From the IMG/VR virus record IMGVR_UViG_3300006802_000351, positions 1-30,117 of that record: 30,117 nucleotides of DNA; one strand, given 5' to 3'. Position numbers and translations under genes: made by a program. Origin of the DNA: a virus. Position 1 is the first letter of the stretch; every line of letters begins with the position of its first letter. Shown here piece by piece: positions 5,890 to 13,921 of the stretch. The notes under the pieces are model-generated. The model searched no databases, was not told the DNA's origin, and saw only the letters and a list, made by a program, of their open reading frames with translations.

Positions 5890-7833
5890 TCAGCCCAACA
5901 CGTTAGTGCTGCCAATTTGGCCGTAGGTCGGGTGGTTGAGGATGAGTAGCGGGCCGTTCACGTTGGTGATCGACGACGTGACGAGCCTGAGCTTGCAAGT
6001 GCTCGGGGTGATGTTCCAGTTGATGCCCTCGACTCTCAAGGCACGCCACAGGTTTTCGTTGGAGCGCACCGGGTCGTAGACCACGACGGCACCTTGGCCG
6101 AGGTCGATCTCTGCCATCTTCTTGATGGCATCTGCGTCCATGCTCCTATCCCCCAAGACGATCTCAAGCTGAGTGACTCGATCTTGCGGCTCGGCGTAAC
6201 GGGCGACGTGCCGCTCGGCTGCTGATTGAGCCACGCCTTCATACGCCGCGTAAGGCAGAGCAAGATTGGCGGAGTAGGTGCCGTACTTTTCGATGCTGTC
6301 GTTGTCCTGTGCCTCGACTGATCCGCCAAGCCACGACCCGGTGACCTCATTCCGCAGCACTACCGGATCGCTGAACATTGCCGAGACAGCGTGGATCGAG
6401 GTGACATCCAAGCCGTCGCCGACGTACAGCTTGATGCCAGGCGACACGACAGTGTCTCGGTTCAAGAAGGTGATCTTGCCGATCCGGTTGCAGAAGACTG
6501 ATCCCTGCTCGCTGCTCGCTACATCTGCCAGGTAGTTCGCCAAGAACGCACCCTCGGGATTGAGTCCACGCAGCACCTCCTGGCCATCTTCTGCGACGAG
6601 CCAGGTTGTCGGGTCGACTCCCCCGTACAGCATTACCTCCTCGATCATCGACTTGGCGTCGGTAAGCTCTTCGCCGTTGCCAATGGTGGCCATCAAAGCG
6701 GGATCGTCTCCGCCGATGGAGAAGTGAGACACGAACGCATTGAGGCCGACGTAGCAGTTCGTCAAGAGCACGGCGACATTGCCAGTGTGAACGGTGCTGT
6801 AGGCGACAGTGTTTCTGAGTATGCCATTGACGTAGACGCTCAGGTTGGGAGTTGCTGATCGCCGGAAGTAGACATGCTTGCCCCGGCCATCGAAGAGACC
6901 GTCGACAGTTGCAAGGGTCGTCTCTTGTGTTGCCGTTGGGTAGTTGAGTGTGCTGAAACCCGTGGCGTAGTCGTACATGTGGAACTTGATGATTCCGTCG
7001 TCGTCCACACCCGACGGCGCGATGGTGATGTAGCCGTTCTCGATCGTACCGGCGACATGCACTTCGATCGCATCGGATGATGTCGTCCCCACGAACCAGA
7101 ACCCAAGCTCGTGGAACGAGTACGGCCGGAAGCCATCTTGGTTGTCGTCATTGCCGAACCCGAGCAAGGTGACCGCGTCGCCCCAGTAGGTAGACGCACC
7201 TGCTGGTGCCGTTGGCTTGTTGGTCAGCGAAGCGTGAGTGTCCGAACTGAAAGGCTTGTCGTCCGCATACCAGCCTCCCGTTCGGCTCGATGGGTTAGAC
7301 ACCTCATGGAAGTAACCGCCCATCTCGACCTCTTGCTCTTGCATCGGGATGTACTCGGTGACTGTGTTCTCCATGTATTGCACGAATGCTGATTCTGCCG
7401 CCTTCACTCGTCCGAGCATCCCGAGCAGATCGAAGCACTGGATGGTTACGGTGCTTTGCTTGTTGGCTGCTTCATAGCTCTGTGGCCACCCGGCGACGTA
7501 GCCTCGGTAGATCACAGTCGATGTCTGGACGCCTCCCACTTCCCCGTGGACAAGCTCGATCTTGATGTGGTTGTTCAGGCCAAGTCCGGTGTTGGGGTCA
7601 GTCGAGTAGTACAGCCCTGCCTCGTACGTCGGGTCGAACCGGCGGTCGTGGTTGTTGAGTGTGATGGTCGCCGTACCCGGCCCAAACCGCGAGAACTCGC
7701 TCGACCGTCCTCTGGTGATCGACAGGTTCGTGACACGATCTTGGATCGTGTTCCACCCTGACGGCTCTACGAACGGTGACGCAAACCCGAGCCAAACTCG
7801 GATGTCGTAGATGTTCTCGCCCCACAATGTCAT
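5890..7833 (-). CDS. Tail hub / minor tail protein with an inserted lectin-like domain
   Basis: The 647-residue protein begins with the siphovirus hub pattern: TNLSITRGRSSEFSRFGPG followed by TATITLNNHDRRFDP (residues about 34-68), then a beta-rich segment to about 160. Residues about 180-375 form an inserted LamG-like domain with FHELGFWFVG and a YVNGILR hairpin. The hub part resumes near 380 and ends with a structural region containing the repeated QLEIVLGDR type core. Its ATG overlaps the tape measure stop in ATGA, the usual coupling. Hub proteins cap the tail tube and carry adhesins. An insertion of a glycan-binding domain into the hub is compatible with receptor binding. Confidence 0.85.
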   Translation of the reverse strand: MTLWGENIYDIRVWLGFASPFVEPSGWNTIQDRVTNLSITRGRSSEFSRFGPGTATITLNNHDRRFDPTYEAGLYYSTDPNTGLGLNNHIKIELVHGEVGGVQTSTVIYRGYVAGWPQSYEAANKQSTVTIQCFDLLGMLGRVKAAESAFVQYMENTVTEYIPMQEQEVEMGGYFHEVSNPSSRTGGWYADDKPFSSDTHASLTNKPTAPAGASTYWGDAVTLLGFGNDDNQDGFRPYSFHELGFWFVGTTSSDAIEVHVAGTIENGYITIAPSGVDDDGIIKFHMYDYATGFSTLNYPTATQETTLATVDGLFDGRGKHVYFRRSATPNLSVYVNGILRNTVAYSTVHTGNVAVLLTNCYVGLNAFVSHFSIGGDDPALMATIGNGEELTDAKSMIEEVMLYGGVDPTTWLVAEDGQEVLRGLNPEGAFLANYLADVASSEQGSVFCNRIGKITFLNRDTVVSPGIKLYVGDGLDVTSIHAVSAMFSDPVVLRNEVTGSWLGGSVEAQDNDSIEKYGTYSANLALPYAAYEGVAQSAAERHVARYAEPQDRVTQLEIVLGDRSMDADAIKKMAEIDLGQGAVVVYDPVRSNENLWRALRVEGINWNITPSTCKLRLVTSSITNVNGPLLILNHPTYGQIGSTNVLG

Positions 7834-10800
7834 GTGCCCGCCACCGCAGTGCTGATCAGTGGAGCGCCACCATTGCGGAAATACTGGTTGAGGATGTCGA
7901 CGATCTCGGCCCCGATCCTCTGAGTGTCCGCTCCGGTCTCCGCGGTCAAGTTGATGTTGATCGATGTCGGGTTAGCGGGGAAGGCGGGTGTCCCTGACGT
8001 GCTGAGTTTCTCGATGCCACCCTCGAACCGCGAGAGGAAGTCGCGGAACGCCCCGTTGAGGTCCGTCTGGATTGTGGTGATGAGCGAGGCAATCGTTGTG
8101 TCGAGCGTCGCAATCTCGCTTTCCAACTTGGGCACGCCGAACAAGCTCTCGACGAGACCGCCCTTGCCGCCAACATCCTTGGCGATCGACTCGATCTCGG
8201 CTTGTGCTGAAAGCAACTCTGCCTTGTCGGCCCTCGACATGCCGAGCAACTCCCGAGCCATCGCAGTGCCTCCGACCAGGCCCGCACTGAGAACCTGGGC
8301 GATGACACTAGGCGGGAACCCCTTGTCCTTGAGGGCCGTGAGGTTCTGCTTGAAGTTCCGCGCCTGGCGTAGTGCCAAGCGGGCACTGCCACGGAAGCCG
8401 CGAGACGGGTCGTAGCCGATCCCGAAAAGCGACTTGGACCACTGCGCCAACTCCTTGCCTTGGATCAACTGGCCCATCAACTTGTCGCGGTCCGTGGTGA
8501 TCTCGGCCAACTCGACCATGTCAGCGGCGAACTTCTCGAACACTGGCCGGAACGGGTCAGCGAGTCCCCCGTCCAGCATCCCCAGGCTCGCTGCGTTATC
8601 CAACGTGCCTCGCAAGGCGTTGACGATGTCCTCGGATGTTCCGTAGAACAGAGCCTCTGCGAAGCCTGCGCTGTTCAGGAAGTTTGCGAACTCGGCAATG
8701 CTCGCTCGGAAGTCCTCCCAGGTGTCTCCACCACCACCGCCTCCGCCACGACCACCGACGTAGGGCTTGTGCGACTCAATGCGGGCCAGTGCCTCTTCGA
8801 GTCGTTCGAGCGCGGCTAGCTCTTCCGCCATCCCCAACATGCCAGCACCGCCGGAGAACGCTGTACCGAATGCGCCCACCAACTCCCTGATTTGAGCGCG
8901 CACCTGCTCAAGGTTCAGGCCGATGGTGACCGCAATGTGCGGCGAAAGGCTGTCCAAGATCCCAAGCTCTTCGATCAACTTCATGACTTGGTCTCGCTGG
9001 AAACCGGCTGCGTCGGCTGCCTCCAAGAACGTGTTGATCAACGCAACCTGAGCCGCTTGCGTTTCATGGATGCCGTTCCCCAAGCTCAACATCTCAAGGC
9101 CAACTCGATGGAATTCGTCGTATAGCTGATAAGCAACATCGCGCAAGTCTGTGCTTTCGCTCTCCAAATTCTCGATCGACTTCGCGAACGTCGCTGATGT
9201 CTTGTCCATATTGAACAGTGCGCGCTCGGCGCTGATCACTGCTGTTTCAAGACCATCGAAGACTTGGGCAAGCTGATAGATCGAGGCTTCAGACAAGCCG
9301 ACAGCCTTGTCGAGCAACTCAATGCGATGGCGGAAATCGTCGATGCTCATGTTGGTGGTATCCATCTGGGTAGCCAGATCCCAAGCTCCCACCTGCTGTT
9401 CTTTGAGCTTGTTGTTGAGTTCTTCGATCGCCGCCGTTGAAGCCTGGAACGGAGCGGGGTCAGCGTAGTCTGACCAGCTTTCAGCCACCGCCAACGCCTC
9501 CTGCATTCTCTTGAACGCTTCTGCGGTGTCTTCAGATTGGAGTTCAATCGCTTTGAGCAGAATCGCAGCTAGCTGCTGCTCTTCATTGAGTTTGCTGAAA
9601 CCCTCTTCTGCCGATACGGTAGCTTCGGCAAGCTCGAAGAATCTGTCGGCGACCAAGCCAAGGCCGACAAGCTCTGACTTCTGCTTGTTGAACTCTTCCA
9701 GCGTGAGTGCGAAGTTCTCTGTCTGATCTCGAAGTTCGGCCACTGCCCTGATTTCGTCTTCGAGCGAAAGGGCGTACGCCTTAGCTTCTTCTCGTGACAT
9801 GCCTTGCGCCTTGGCGATTCTGTAAATCTCGTTCTTGGCGTGAACCGCTGCTGCGGCATTGGAGTCGTACGCCGCTACGTTGTCCAAGATTGCTTGGGTG
9901 TACTCGTCGCTGACACCTCTTGCTTCCAACATCGCCGAGACTTCCTCTTGGAAGCCTTCCGCTGATTGCATGGCCATGAACTGAGTTTCGTCGAAGCTCT
10001 TGCCAAGTGCGCCGAACGAACCTGTGAGCTTCTGGGCTACATCCTCACTCGACAGCATCGAGTCTCTTAGCAGTTGCTGTAGGTCGGCCTGACTTGCCCC
10101 GGCTTCGTTGTTCTCAAGGAGTGCCTGGGTGTTCTCGATGAGCGCTTTGGTGAACGCCTCGGTGGTTTCCTTGCGCGCCTTGGACTCTGCGGTGAACATC
10201 TCAAACGCCTTGACTGCCGCATAGATCGCCGCCGTCAAGGCAAGCAGTGGCAGAACTGAAGCGATGAATGCCTTGGCCGCTACCGCCGCGGCCTTGAACG
10301 ACATGATCGCCGTCTGACCGAAAACTCGAACTGCTGATGTCGATGCGCCGAACGTGGCATTGGCCGACTGAACTGCCCCGTACATGTAACGGAAGTTCTT
10401 GACGACTCCCGCCGCCGCTACTGCGGCAGATGACCCCAAGGCAAGGTTAGCCACCTTGACTGCCGCCAAGGTGATCAAGAGTGTCTTGAGTACGGCCTCG
10501 TTCTCGGTGATGATTCGAGCGAACGTGGCGAATGAGTTGATCACGGGGATCATGATGGTCGCCAAGGACTCTGTCAAACTGATGGTCGCTTCAATGGCAG
10601 GTCTAACAGCCTCAATCAAGTTCAAGAACGCGGCGCGCGCATCTTCGTTCGAGGCAATGAACACTGCAAGCGCAGCCGGTACTGCCCCACCAATGGCACC
10701 GGCATAGTTGCCAATGATCGGCAGTGTTTTGAGCAGTTGAGTACCGGCGAAAGTGCTGATAGCAGTGGCAGCAGCCGCTACTGCCGGGAAGAACTTCTTG

Positions 10801-11771
10801 AACGAATCGGTCAACTCGCCGATCTCGACCTTGGTTCGATTGAACGTCTTGAGGTTGTCTTTCAACCCTTTGAGGAAGTCTGTAAGCGGCTGAAGAAAGT
10901 CCTTGAACGCCACCTGCATCTGATCAATGACCGGGCGCAATGCTCCGCCTTCTTGGAACAGTGCGGTGAATGCCTTGGTCGCGTCGTAAGCGGCTTTGAT
11001 GGCCGGGCCGAACCCATTCTGGAGAATCGAGCCGAAGGCGACCTGCAACTCATTGAAGATACGGGGGAACGAGCGGAGCACCTTGCCCGCCTCCATCATG
11101 GCCGCCTCGTAAGTGCCCGCCACTTTCTCGCCCTCTTCGAGAATCATGTTCATGACGGCTTGCTGGCGCTCGCTGGCGGTGAGTCCCGCCTCGGTCTTGC
11201 CCAACTGCTTTGCGTAATCCTGATACGCCTCACCGGCGTACTTGGTGATACCCGCCGACTTGAGCAACATCGAGTTGCCGGTCTGGATCGCGTAAGCCAA
11301 GAGTCGGGCGGTAGCGGTCGAGTTGGACTGCGACAGCACGGCCAAGTCCTGAGCTACTCGGGCGACCTTGGCCGCCTTTGCTAGATCGAGGTTGCCCTGG
11401 GCGAAGATGAGCGCGATCTCCTGGGACGACTTCATCTCGATGCCCATGTCTCGCACTGCCATCGATGCGTTGCGGATCGCGTCAGGAACAAGCCCAAGAG
11501 ACTTGTTGACCGCGTCCATTGCGACGTTCATTTCTGACACGTCTGCCGCTGCCATGAAACTTTGGCGGGCGTACTTGACCAGGCCGTAGCCAGCGGCGCC
11601 AACTGCGGCGCCAACTGCAAGCAAGCCCTTCTGGAATCCGCTGATCCTTCGAGCGGCCAACTCGGCCTCGCGGCCGACTCGGTCGAAGTCTTTGCTGGTG
11701 CGGTTTAGCTCGGAGCGTGCAGCGCGAGCGTCGACATTGATTCCGACCTCGACGATTCCAACTGTTGCCAC
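7830..11771 (-). CDS. Tape measure protein
   Basis: At 1313 residues this is by far the longest gene wholly within the window and lies between tail chaperones and hub, the canonical place. It starts with GTG (GTGGCAACAGTT) just after the chaperone stop. The protein is alpha-helical and Ala-rich with long coiled coils. It has hydrophobic patches at about 49-64, 327-376, 429-457 and 494-520, which are typical of tape measure proteins that insert in the host membrane. A Gly run (VGGRGGGGGGGDTW) marks a hinge late in the protein. Length sets tail length. At roughly 0.15 nm per residue the tail would be close to 200 nm, an inference. No peptidase or lytic motif was noticed inside. Confidence 0.95.
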   Translation of the reverse strand: MATVGIVEVGINVDARAARSELNRTSKDFDRVGREAELAARRISGFQKGLLAVGAAVGAAGYGLVKYARQSFMAAADVSEMNVAMDAVNKSLGLVPDAIRNASMAVRDMGIEMKSSQEIALIFAQGNLDLAKAAKVARVAQDLAVLSQSNSTATARLLAYAIQTGNSMLLKSAGITKYAGEAYQDYAKQLGKTEAGLTASERQQAVMNMILEEGEKVAGTYEAAMMEAGKVLRSFPRIFNELQVAFGSILQNGFGPAIKAAYDATKAFTALFQEGGALRPVIDQMQVAFKDFLQPLTDFLKGLKDNLKTFNRTKVEIGELTDSFKKFFPAVAAAATAISTFAGTQLLKTLPIIGNYAGAIGGAVPAALAVFIASNEDARAAFLNLIEAVRPAIEATISLTESLATIMIPVINSFATFARIITENEAVLKTLLITLAAVKVANLALGSSAAVAAAGVVKNFRYMYGAVQSANATFGASTSAVRVFGQTAIMSFKAAAVAAKAFIASVLPLLALTAAIYAAVKAFEMFTAESKARKETTEAFTKALIENTQALLENNEAGASQADLQQLLRDSMLSSEDVAQKLTGSFGALGKSFDETQFMAMQSAEGFQEEVSAMLEARGVSDEYTQAILDNVAAYDSNAAAAVHAKNEIYRIAKAQGMSREEAKAYALSLEDEIRAVAELRDQTENFALTLEEFNKQKSELVGLGLVADRFFELAEATVSAEEGFSKLNEEQQLAAILLKAIELQSEDTAEAFKRMQEALAVAESWSDYADPAPFQASTAAIEELNNKLKEQQVGAWDLATQMDTTNMSIDDFRHRIELLDKAVGLSEASIYQLAQVFDGLETAVISAERALFNMDKTSATFAKSIENLESESTDLRDVAYQLYDEFHRVGLEMLSLGNGIHETQAAQVALINTFLEAADAAGFQRDQVMKLIEELGILDSLSPHIAVTIGLNLEQVRAQIRELVGAFGTAFSGGAGMLGMAEELAALERLEEALARIESHKPYVGGRGGGGGGGDTWEDFRASIAEFANFLNSAGFAEALFYGTSEDIVNALRGTLDNAASLGMLDGGLADPFRPVFEKFAADMVELAEITTDRDKLMGQLIQGKELAQWSKSLFGIGYDPSRGFRGSARLALRQARNFKQNLTALKDKGFPPSVIAQVLSAGLVGGTAMARELLGMSRADKAELLSAQAEIESIAKDVGGKGGLVESLFGVPKLESEIATLDTTIASLITTIQTDLNGAFRDFLSRFEGGIEKLSTSGTPAFPANPTSININLTAETGADTQRIGAEIVDILNQYFRNGGAPLISTAVAGT

Positions 11772-11772
11772 G

Positions 11773-12302
11773 CTACTTCGCTTTCTTCATCGCTTGTTCT
11801 CGCTCCCAGGCGGTCAGCTTGTCGTGAGCCGCCCACCCAGTGAACTCGTCCGCACTCAGTGGCCGGTGGCTTGGACTGCCGAAGATCAACTCCTCGACTG
11901 TGCGCCCAAGCCGCTCGGCCAGGATGAAGTAGTAGCGGTACTCTGGGTCGGCTAGCTGCCTTTTCCCTCTTCGTCGATGGCACTTGCTGACATCCCCGAC
12001 ATCGACATCGCCTTCTGGGCGACGAACTCAATCGACGACGCAGACTTCTCTTTGAGGGCGGCGATGTCGATCTCGCTGAAGACCTGATCGCCCGTCTCTG
12101 GGTCAAACACGCAGGCGATGATGATCATCGGGTACAACTGGTCGAGGTCGACAGTGCCATCTCCAAGAGAGCACGTTTGGAGCATCCGGCTTCTCTTGCC
12201 CGCACTCATGGTACGGACCTCAATGGTCACGCCCCATTGTGGGACTTCGAGCAGTTCGGTGCCGATGTCATCGGCTGCAAGAATGCGGTCACGAAGGGAC
12301 AC
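11773..12302 (-). CDS. Tail assembly chaperone G-T fusion made by -1 frameshift
   Basis: Ribosomes that slip at GGGAAAA (11967-11961) leave the G frame after 114 codons and continue in the -1 frame for 62 codons to TAG at 11775-11773. The extension reads RQLADPEYRYYFILAERLGR..., then LSADEFTGWAAHDKLTAWE and a Lys-rich end. The pattern of a helix, TVEELIF and a W-A-A/..W.RE segment is the usual T domain of siphovirus tail chaperones. The fusion has 176 residues. As in phage lambda gpG and gpGT, the two products bind the tape measure protein and recruit tube subunits. The whole T frame lacks its own start, which supports frameshift expression. Confidence 0.85.
11952..12302 (-). CDS. Tail assembly chaperone G (zero-frame product)
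   Basis: The 116-residue product starts with GTG at 12302, preceded by AGGAG at a six-base spacing, and terminates at TAG 11954-11952 two codons beyond the slippery site. It has an alpha-beta N-terminus (WGVTIEVRTMSAGKRSRM, then DPETGDQVFSEIDIAALKEKS) typical of actinophage tail chaperones between tube and tape measure genes. Its length and position match lambda gpG analogues. It is the major product. The fusion is expected in small amounts. Confidence 0.9.
   Translation of the reverse strand: MSLRDRILAADDIGTELLEVPQWGVTIEVRTMSAGKRSRMLQTCSLGDGTVDLDQLYPMIIIACVFDPETGDQVFSEIDIAALKEKSASSIEFVAQKAMSMSGMSASAIDEEGKGS
11961..11967 (-). other. Programmed -1 ribosomal frameshift site GGGAAAA
   Basis: On the coding strand the heptamer is G-GGA-AAA in the zero frame, exactly the X-XXY-YYZ form. 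It lies at the end of the G gene between GAA GAG and GGC AGC TAG, and the -1 frame beyond it is open for 62 codons. Both positions match the conserved arrangement in siphoviruses. A stop codon in the zero frame sits two codons downstream. No strong pseudoknot was identified by eye. Confidence 0.85.
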
Positions 12303-12330
12303 GATGTACTCCTAGTTGTCGGTGTGGTGA

Positions 12331-12747
12331 TCAGGACGTTGCTCGGGTGATAGAACCCGTGACCTGAAGCTCAATGCTAACCGACACAACGTCGCCAACC
12401 GCGGGACTCATGTCGTAGCTCGTCACAATGCACTCGCCCGAGTAAACCGGGTTCGATGCGCCAGGGGTGCTGCCGTTGGTGGCGAAGGCCCACGACAGGG
12501 TCGCCGACTGGCCGAGCACTGCCTGGATGTGAGCGTCGAGCGTCGAGTCGAACATGCCGCTCAAGCTGATCGTCGCATCGCGGAGACCCACGATGTACTC
12601 CTTGTCGTCGTCTCCGAACTTGGTCGTCTCGGCCGTCTCGATCGAGCGCGAGAGGCTCGCGTCGTTGAGGTAAGCCGAGATGTCGGTCAGAGAGCCGCCC
12701 GAGTTGTCGAGGGCGAAGTAGGTGTTCTTACCGTGTACGAATGCCAT
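12331..12747 (-). CDS. Second tail tube protein (short paralogue)
   Basis: This 138-residue protein begins MAFVHGKNT and contains ETAETTKFGDDDKEYIVGLRDATISLSGMFD. It is clearly related to the adjacent larger tube protein (MAFIHGKNT ... ETAETTAFGSSDKTYVPGLSDATVSVSGMFD). The C-terminal SYDMSPAVGDVVSVSIELQV matches SYDVSAPVGDVVAASAELQA of the larger one. It lacks the C-terminal extension. AAGGAG lies five bases before the ATG. Tube proteins stack as hexameric rings around the tape measure. Whether both are in the tube, or one is a minor or tail-end variant, cannot be told from sequence. Confidence 0.85.
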   Translation of the reverse strand: MAFVHGKNTYFALDNSGGSLTDISAYLNDASLSRSIETAETTKFGDDDKEYIVGLRDATISLSGMFDSTLDAHIQAVLGQSATLSWAFATNGSTPGASNPVYSGECIVTSYDMSPAVGDVVSVSIELQVTGSITRATS

Positions 12748-12756
12748 GATGACTCC

Positions 12757-13482
12757 TTAGCGTCGGGCAAATGAGAGGATGAAGGTGATCGAGCCGGTGG
12801 AACCGGCCAGGGTGTAGTTGGCCCGCAAGTAGCGGTTGACCGTGGTCCCAGATGCCACGACAGCGATGCCTGACCCCGTGGTGGCGGCGGTCAAGTCGGA
12901 GAAGGTTACGAGGTCGGCCCACGTCGAGTTGTCGGCTGAGTGCTGGACCTTGATGGTCGTAGCGCCATCTCGCGTGTTGGCAGTGGCGTGATACACCGCG
13001 ATCCCGCCGTTGCTCGTGCTAGCGCCGTGATCCTCCGAAGCTGCTGTTCCGGTTGCCGTGACGGCTGCATGGCCGGTCAGTGCTACGCCGTTGTCGAGTC
13101 CACCGTCAGCCTGAAGCTCGGCCGATGCCGCCACCACGTCGCCGACTGGGGCGGACACGTCGTAGCTCGTCGCCTCGACCTTGGCGATGGAGACTCGGTT
13201 GCCCTTGGTGGCTCCGCCGTAGGCCACCGTTGCAACTGCGCCATCCTCGACTCCGAGGAGACCGCTCAGTACTTCATCGATTGCATCTGCTGATCCATCG
13301 AACATCCCCGAGACCGAGACCGTGGCGTCGGACAGGCCAGGAACGTACGTCTTGTCGGAAGAGCCGAAAGCCGTGGTCTCCGCCGTCTCGACGCTCACGC
13401 TCGGGCTGGCGTCGTTGAAAAAGGCAGACAGGTCATGTGCGTTGACGAAGACCGCCGTGTTCTTGCCGTGAATGAACGCCAT
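12757..13482 (-). CDS. Major tail tube protein with C-terminal beta domain
   Basis: The 241-residue protein has a tube domain at residues 1 to about 130, shared with the paralogue at 12331-12747. A C-terminal domain (about 130-241) carries VKVQHSADNSTW-like and NRYLRANYTL strands. Such appended domains are frequent in actinophage tail tube proteins and decorate the outside of the tail. GGAGG precedes the ATG by about seven bases, and the ATG overlaps the upstream TGA by one base. The gene precedes the tail chaperones as usual. Confidence 0.9.
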   Translation of the reverse strand: MAFIHGKNTAVFVNAHDLSAFFNDASPSVSVETAETTAFGSSDKTYVPGLSDATVSVSGMFDGSADAIDEVLSGLLGVEDGAVATVAYGGATKGNRVSIAKVEATSYDVSAPVGDVVAASAELQADGGLDNGVALTGHAAVTATGTAASEDHGASTSNGGIAVYHATANTRDGATTIKVQHSADNSTWADLVTFSDLTAATTGSGIAVVASGTTVNRYLRANYTLAGSTGSITFILSFARR

Positions 13483-13661
13483 CAGTCGACCTCCTCATCT
13501 CCGCGCTTGGCCGTCTTCGGTGGCAGCTTCGGCTTGGCCATTTCCTCGACAATCTGCTGATCGAGGAGCCACTTGACCGAGTGCTTGGGGAGGTCATCGA
13601 CAAGGTCGCCGGGTTCTGCCCGCTTGCCCTCGTAGTCGATTCCAATCAAAACCTTGTACAT
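13482..13661 (-). CDS. Small conserved phage protein upstream of the tail tube genes
   Basis: Starting at ATG 13661 after an AAGGAG, the product has 59 residues. MYKVLIGIDYEGKRAEPGDL and HSVKWLLDQQIVEE look like the short actinophage proteins commonly found between connector and tail genes (GIDYxGKRAExGDxVxDLPxxSVKWLL pattern). It ends Lys/Pro-rich and acidic. No function is known to me. The frame to 13745 without this start would read through the likely promoter leader, so 13661 is preferred. Its stop overlaps the tail tube start by one base. Confidence 0.75.
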   Translation of the reverse strand: MYKVLIGIDYEGKRAEPGDLVDDLPKHSVKWLLDQQIVEEMAKPKLPPKTAKRGDEEVD

Positions 13662-13698
13662 GCTGCTCCTTGCACGCCACTGGACCCTGCAAGGCGGG

Positions 13699-13740
13699 GC
13701 CACTAGGACACGGTCGTCGTACAAAGCCACTCGGGCACGG
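13699..13740 (-). repeat. Two 15-base direct repeats in the leader before the tail genes
   Basis: The plus-strand words gccactaggacacgg (13699-13713) and gccactcgggcacgg (13726-13740) match at 13 of 15 positions and are spaced 27 bases start to start. They lie between the candidate promoter and the 59-residue gene, that is in the predicted 5' leader. They could be operator half-sites or an RNA structural element. No protein-coding explanation was found, as all frames of the leader contain stops or lack starts. Confidence 0.4.
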
Positions 13741-13754
13741 ATCAATTGGCCCTG

Positions 13755-13783
13755 ATTCTATGGCCGATGTGGTGATCAATCAA
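13755..13783 (-). promoter_or_regulatory. Candidate promoter for the tail module
   Basis: On the coding strand TTGATT (13783-13778) and TAGAAT (13760-13755) are separated by 17 bases, matching four and five of six consensus bases. The -35 overlaps the stop of the Com-like gene, so transcription would begin near 13748, ahead of the 59-residue gene and all tail genes. The leader contains the 15-base direct repeat. This is the only gap of more than 100 bases in the structural operon besides the left edge, which strengthens the case. Confidence 0.5.
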
Positions 13784-13896
13784 GAGTCCCGCTTGTTTCG
13801 GGCCTTGCATCTTGGGCAAATGATCGACCAGGGGCGAGTCAATAGCTCGGCAAGAAGTCGGTTGCATCGCCAGCATCTTGGGTCGGCGTCGGCCAC
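13780..13896 (-). CDS. Com-like zinc ribbon micro-protein
   Basis: A GTG at 13896 preceded by GGAGG opens a 38-codon frame absent from ordinary gene calls because of its length. The product has two CxxC pairs: C8-W-R-C11 and C27-P-R-C30, with NRLLAELLTRPWSIICPRCKARN between and after. This is the layout of the Mu Com family of small translational regulators and their cysteine-rich relatives (RCxxCxKLLAE...I.CPRCK..N). Com binds mom mRNA in phage Mu. Here the gene lies between tail terminator and tail tube genes, with no mom-like gene visible, so RNA or DNA binding is only inferred from the family. The zinc pattern itself is clear. Confidence 0.75.
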   Translation of the reverse strand: MADADPRCWRCNRLLAELLTRPWSIICPRCKARNKRDS

Positions 13897-13921
13897 AGCA
13901 CCTCCGCCGTAAGCATCCAAC

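Noticed and set aside
7946-8392. Minus-strand open frame of 148 codons inside the tape measure gene
   Set aside because: Arg/Ser-rich shadow frame of the Ala-rich tape measure gene.
11705-12106. Minus-strand open frame of 133 codons next to the chaperone gene
   Set aside because: It is in the third frame and very Arg/Ser-rich. The real downstream frame is the -1 frame entered at 11961, which has a T-domain sequence.
13670-13740. CCGAGTGGC word that recalls a tRNA D-arm
   Set aside because: No acceptor stem, anticodon arm or T-arm can be formed around it. Better explained as part of the direct repeat.
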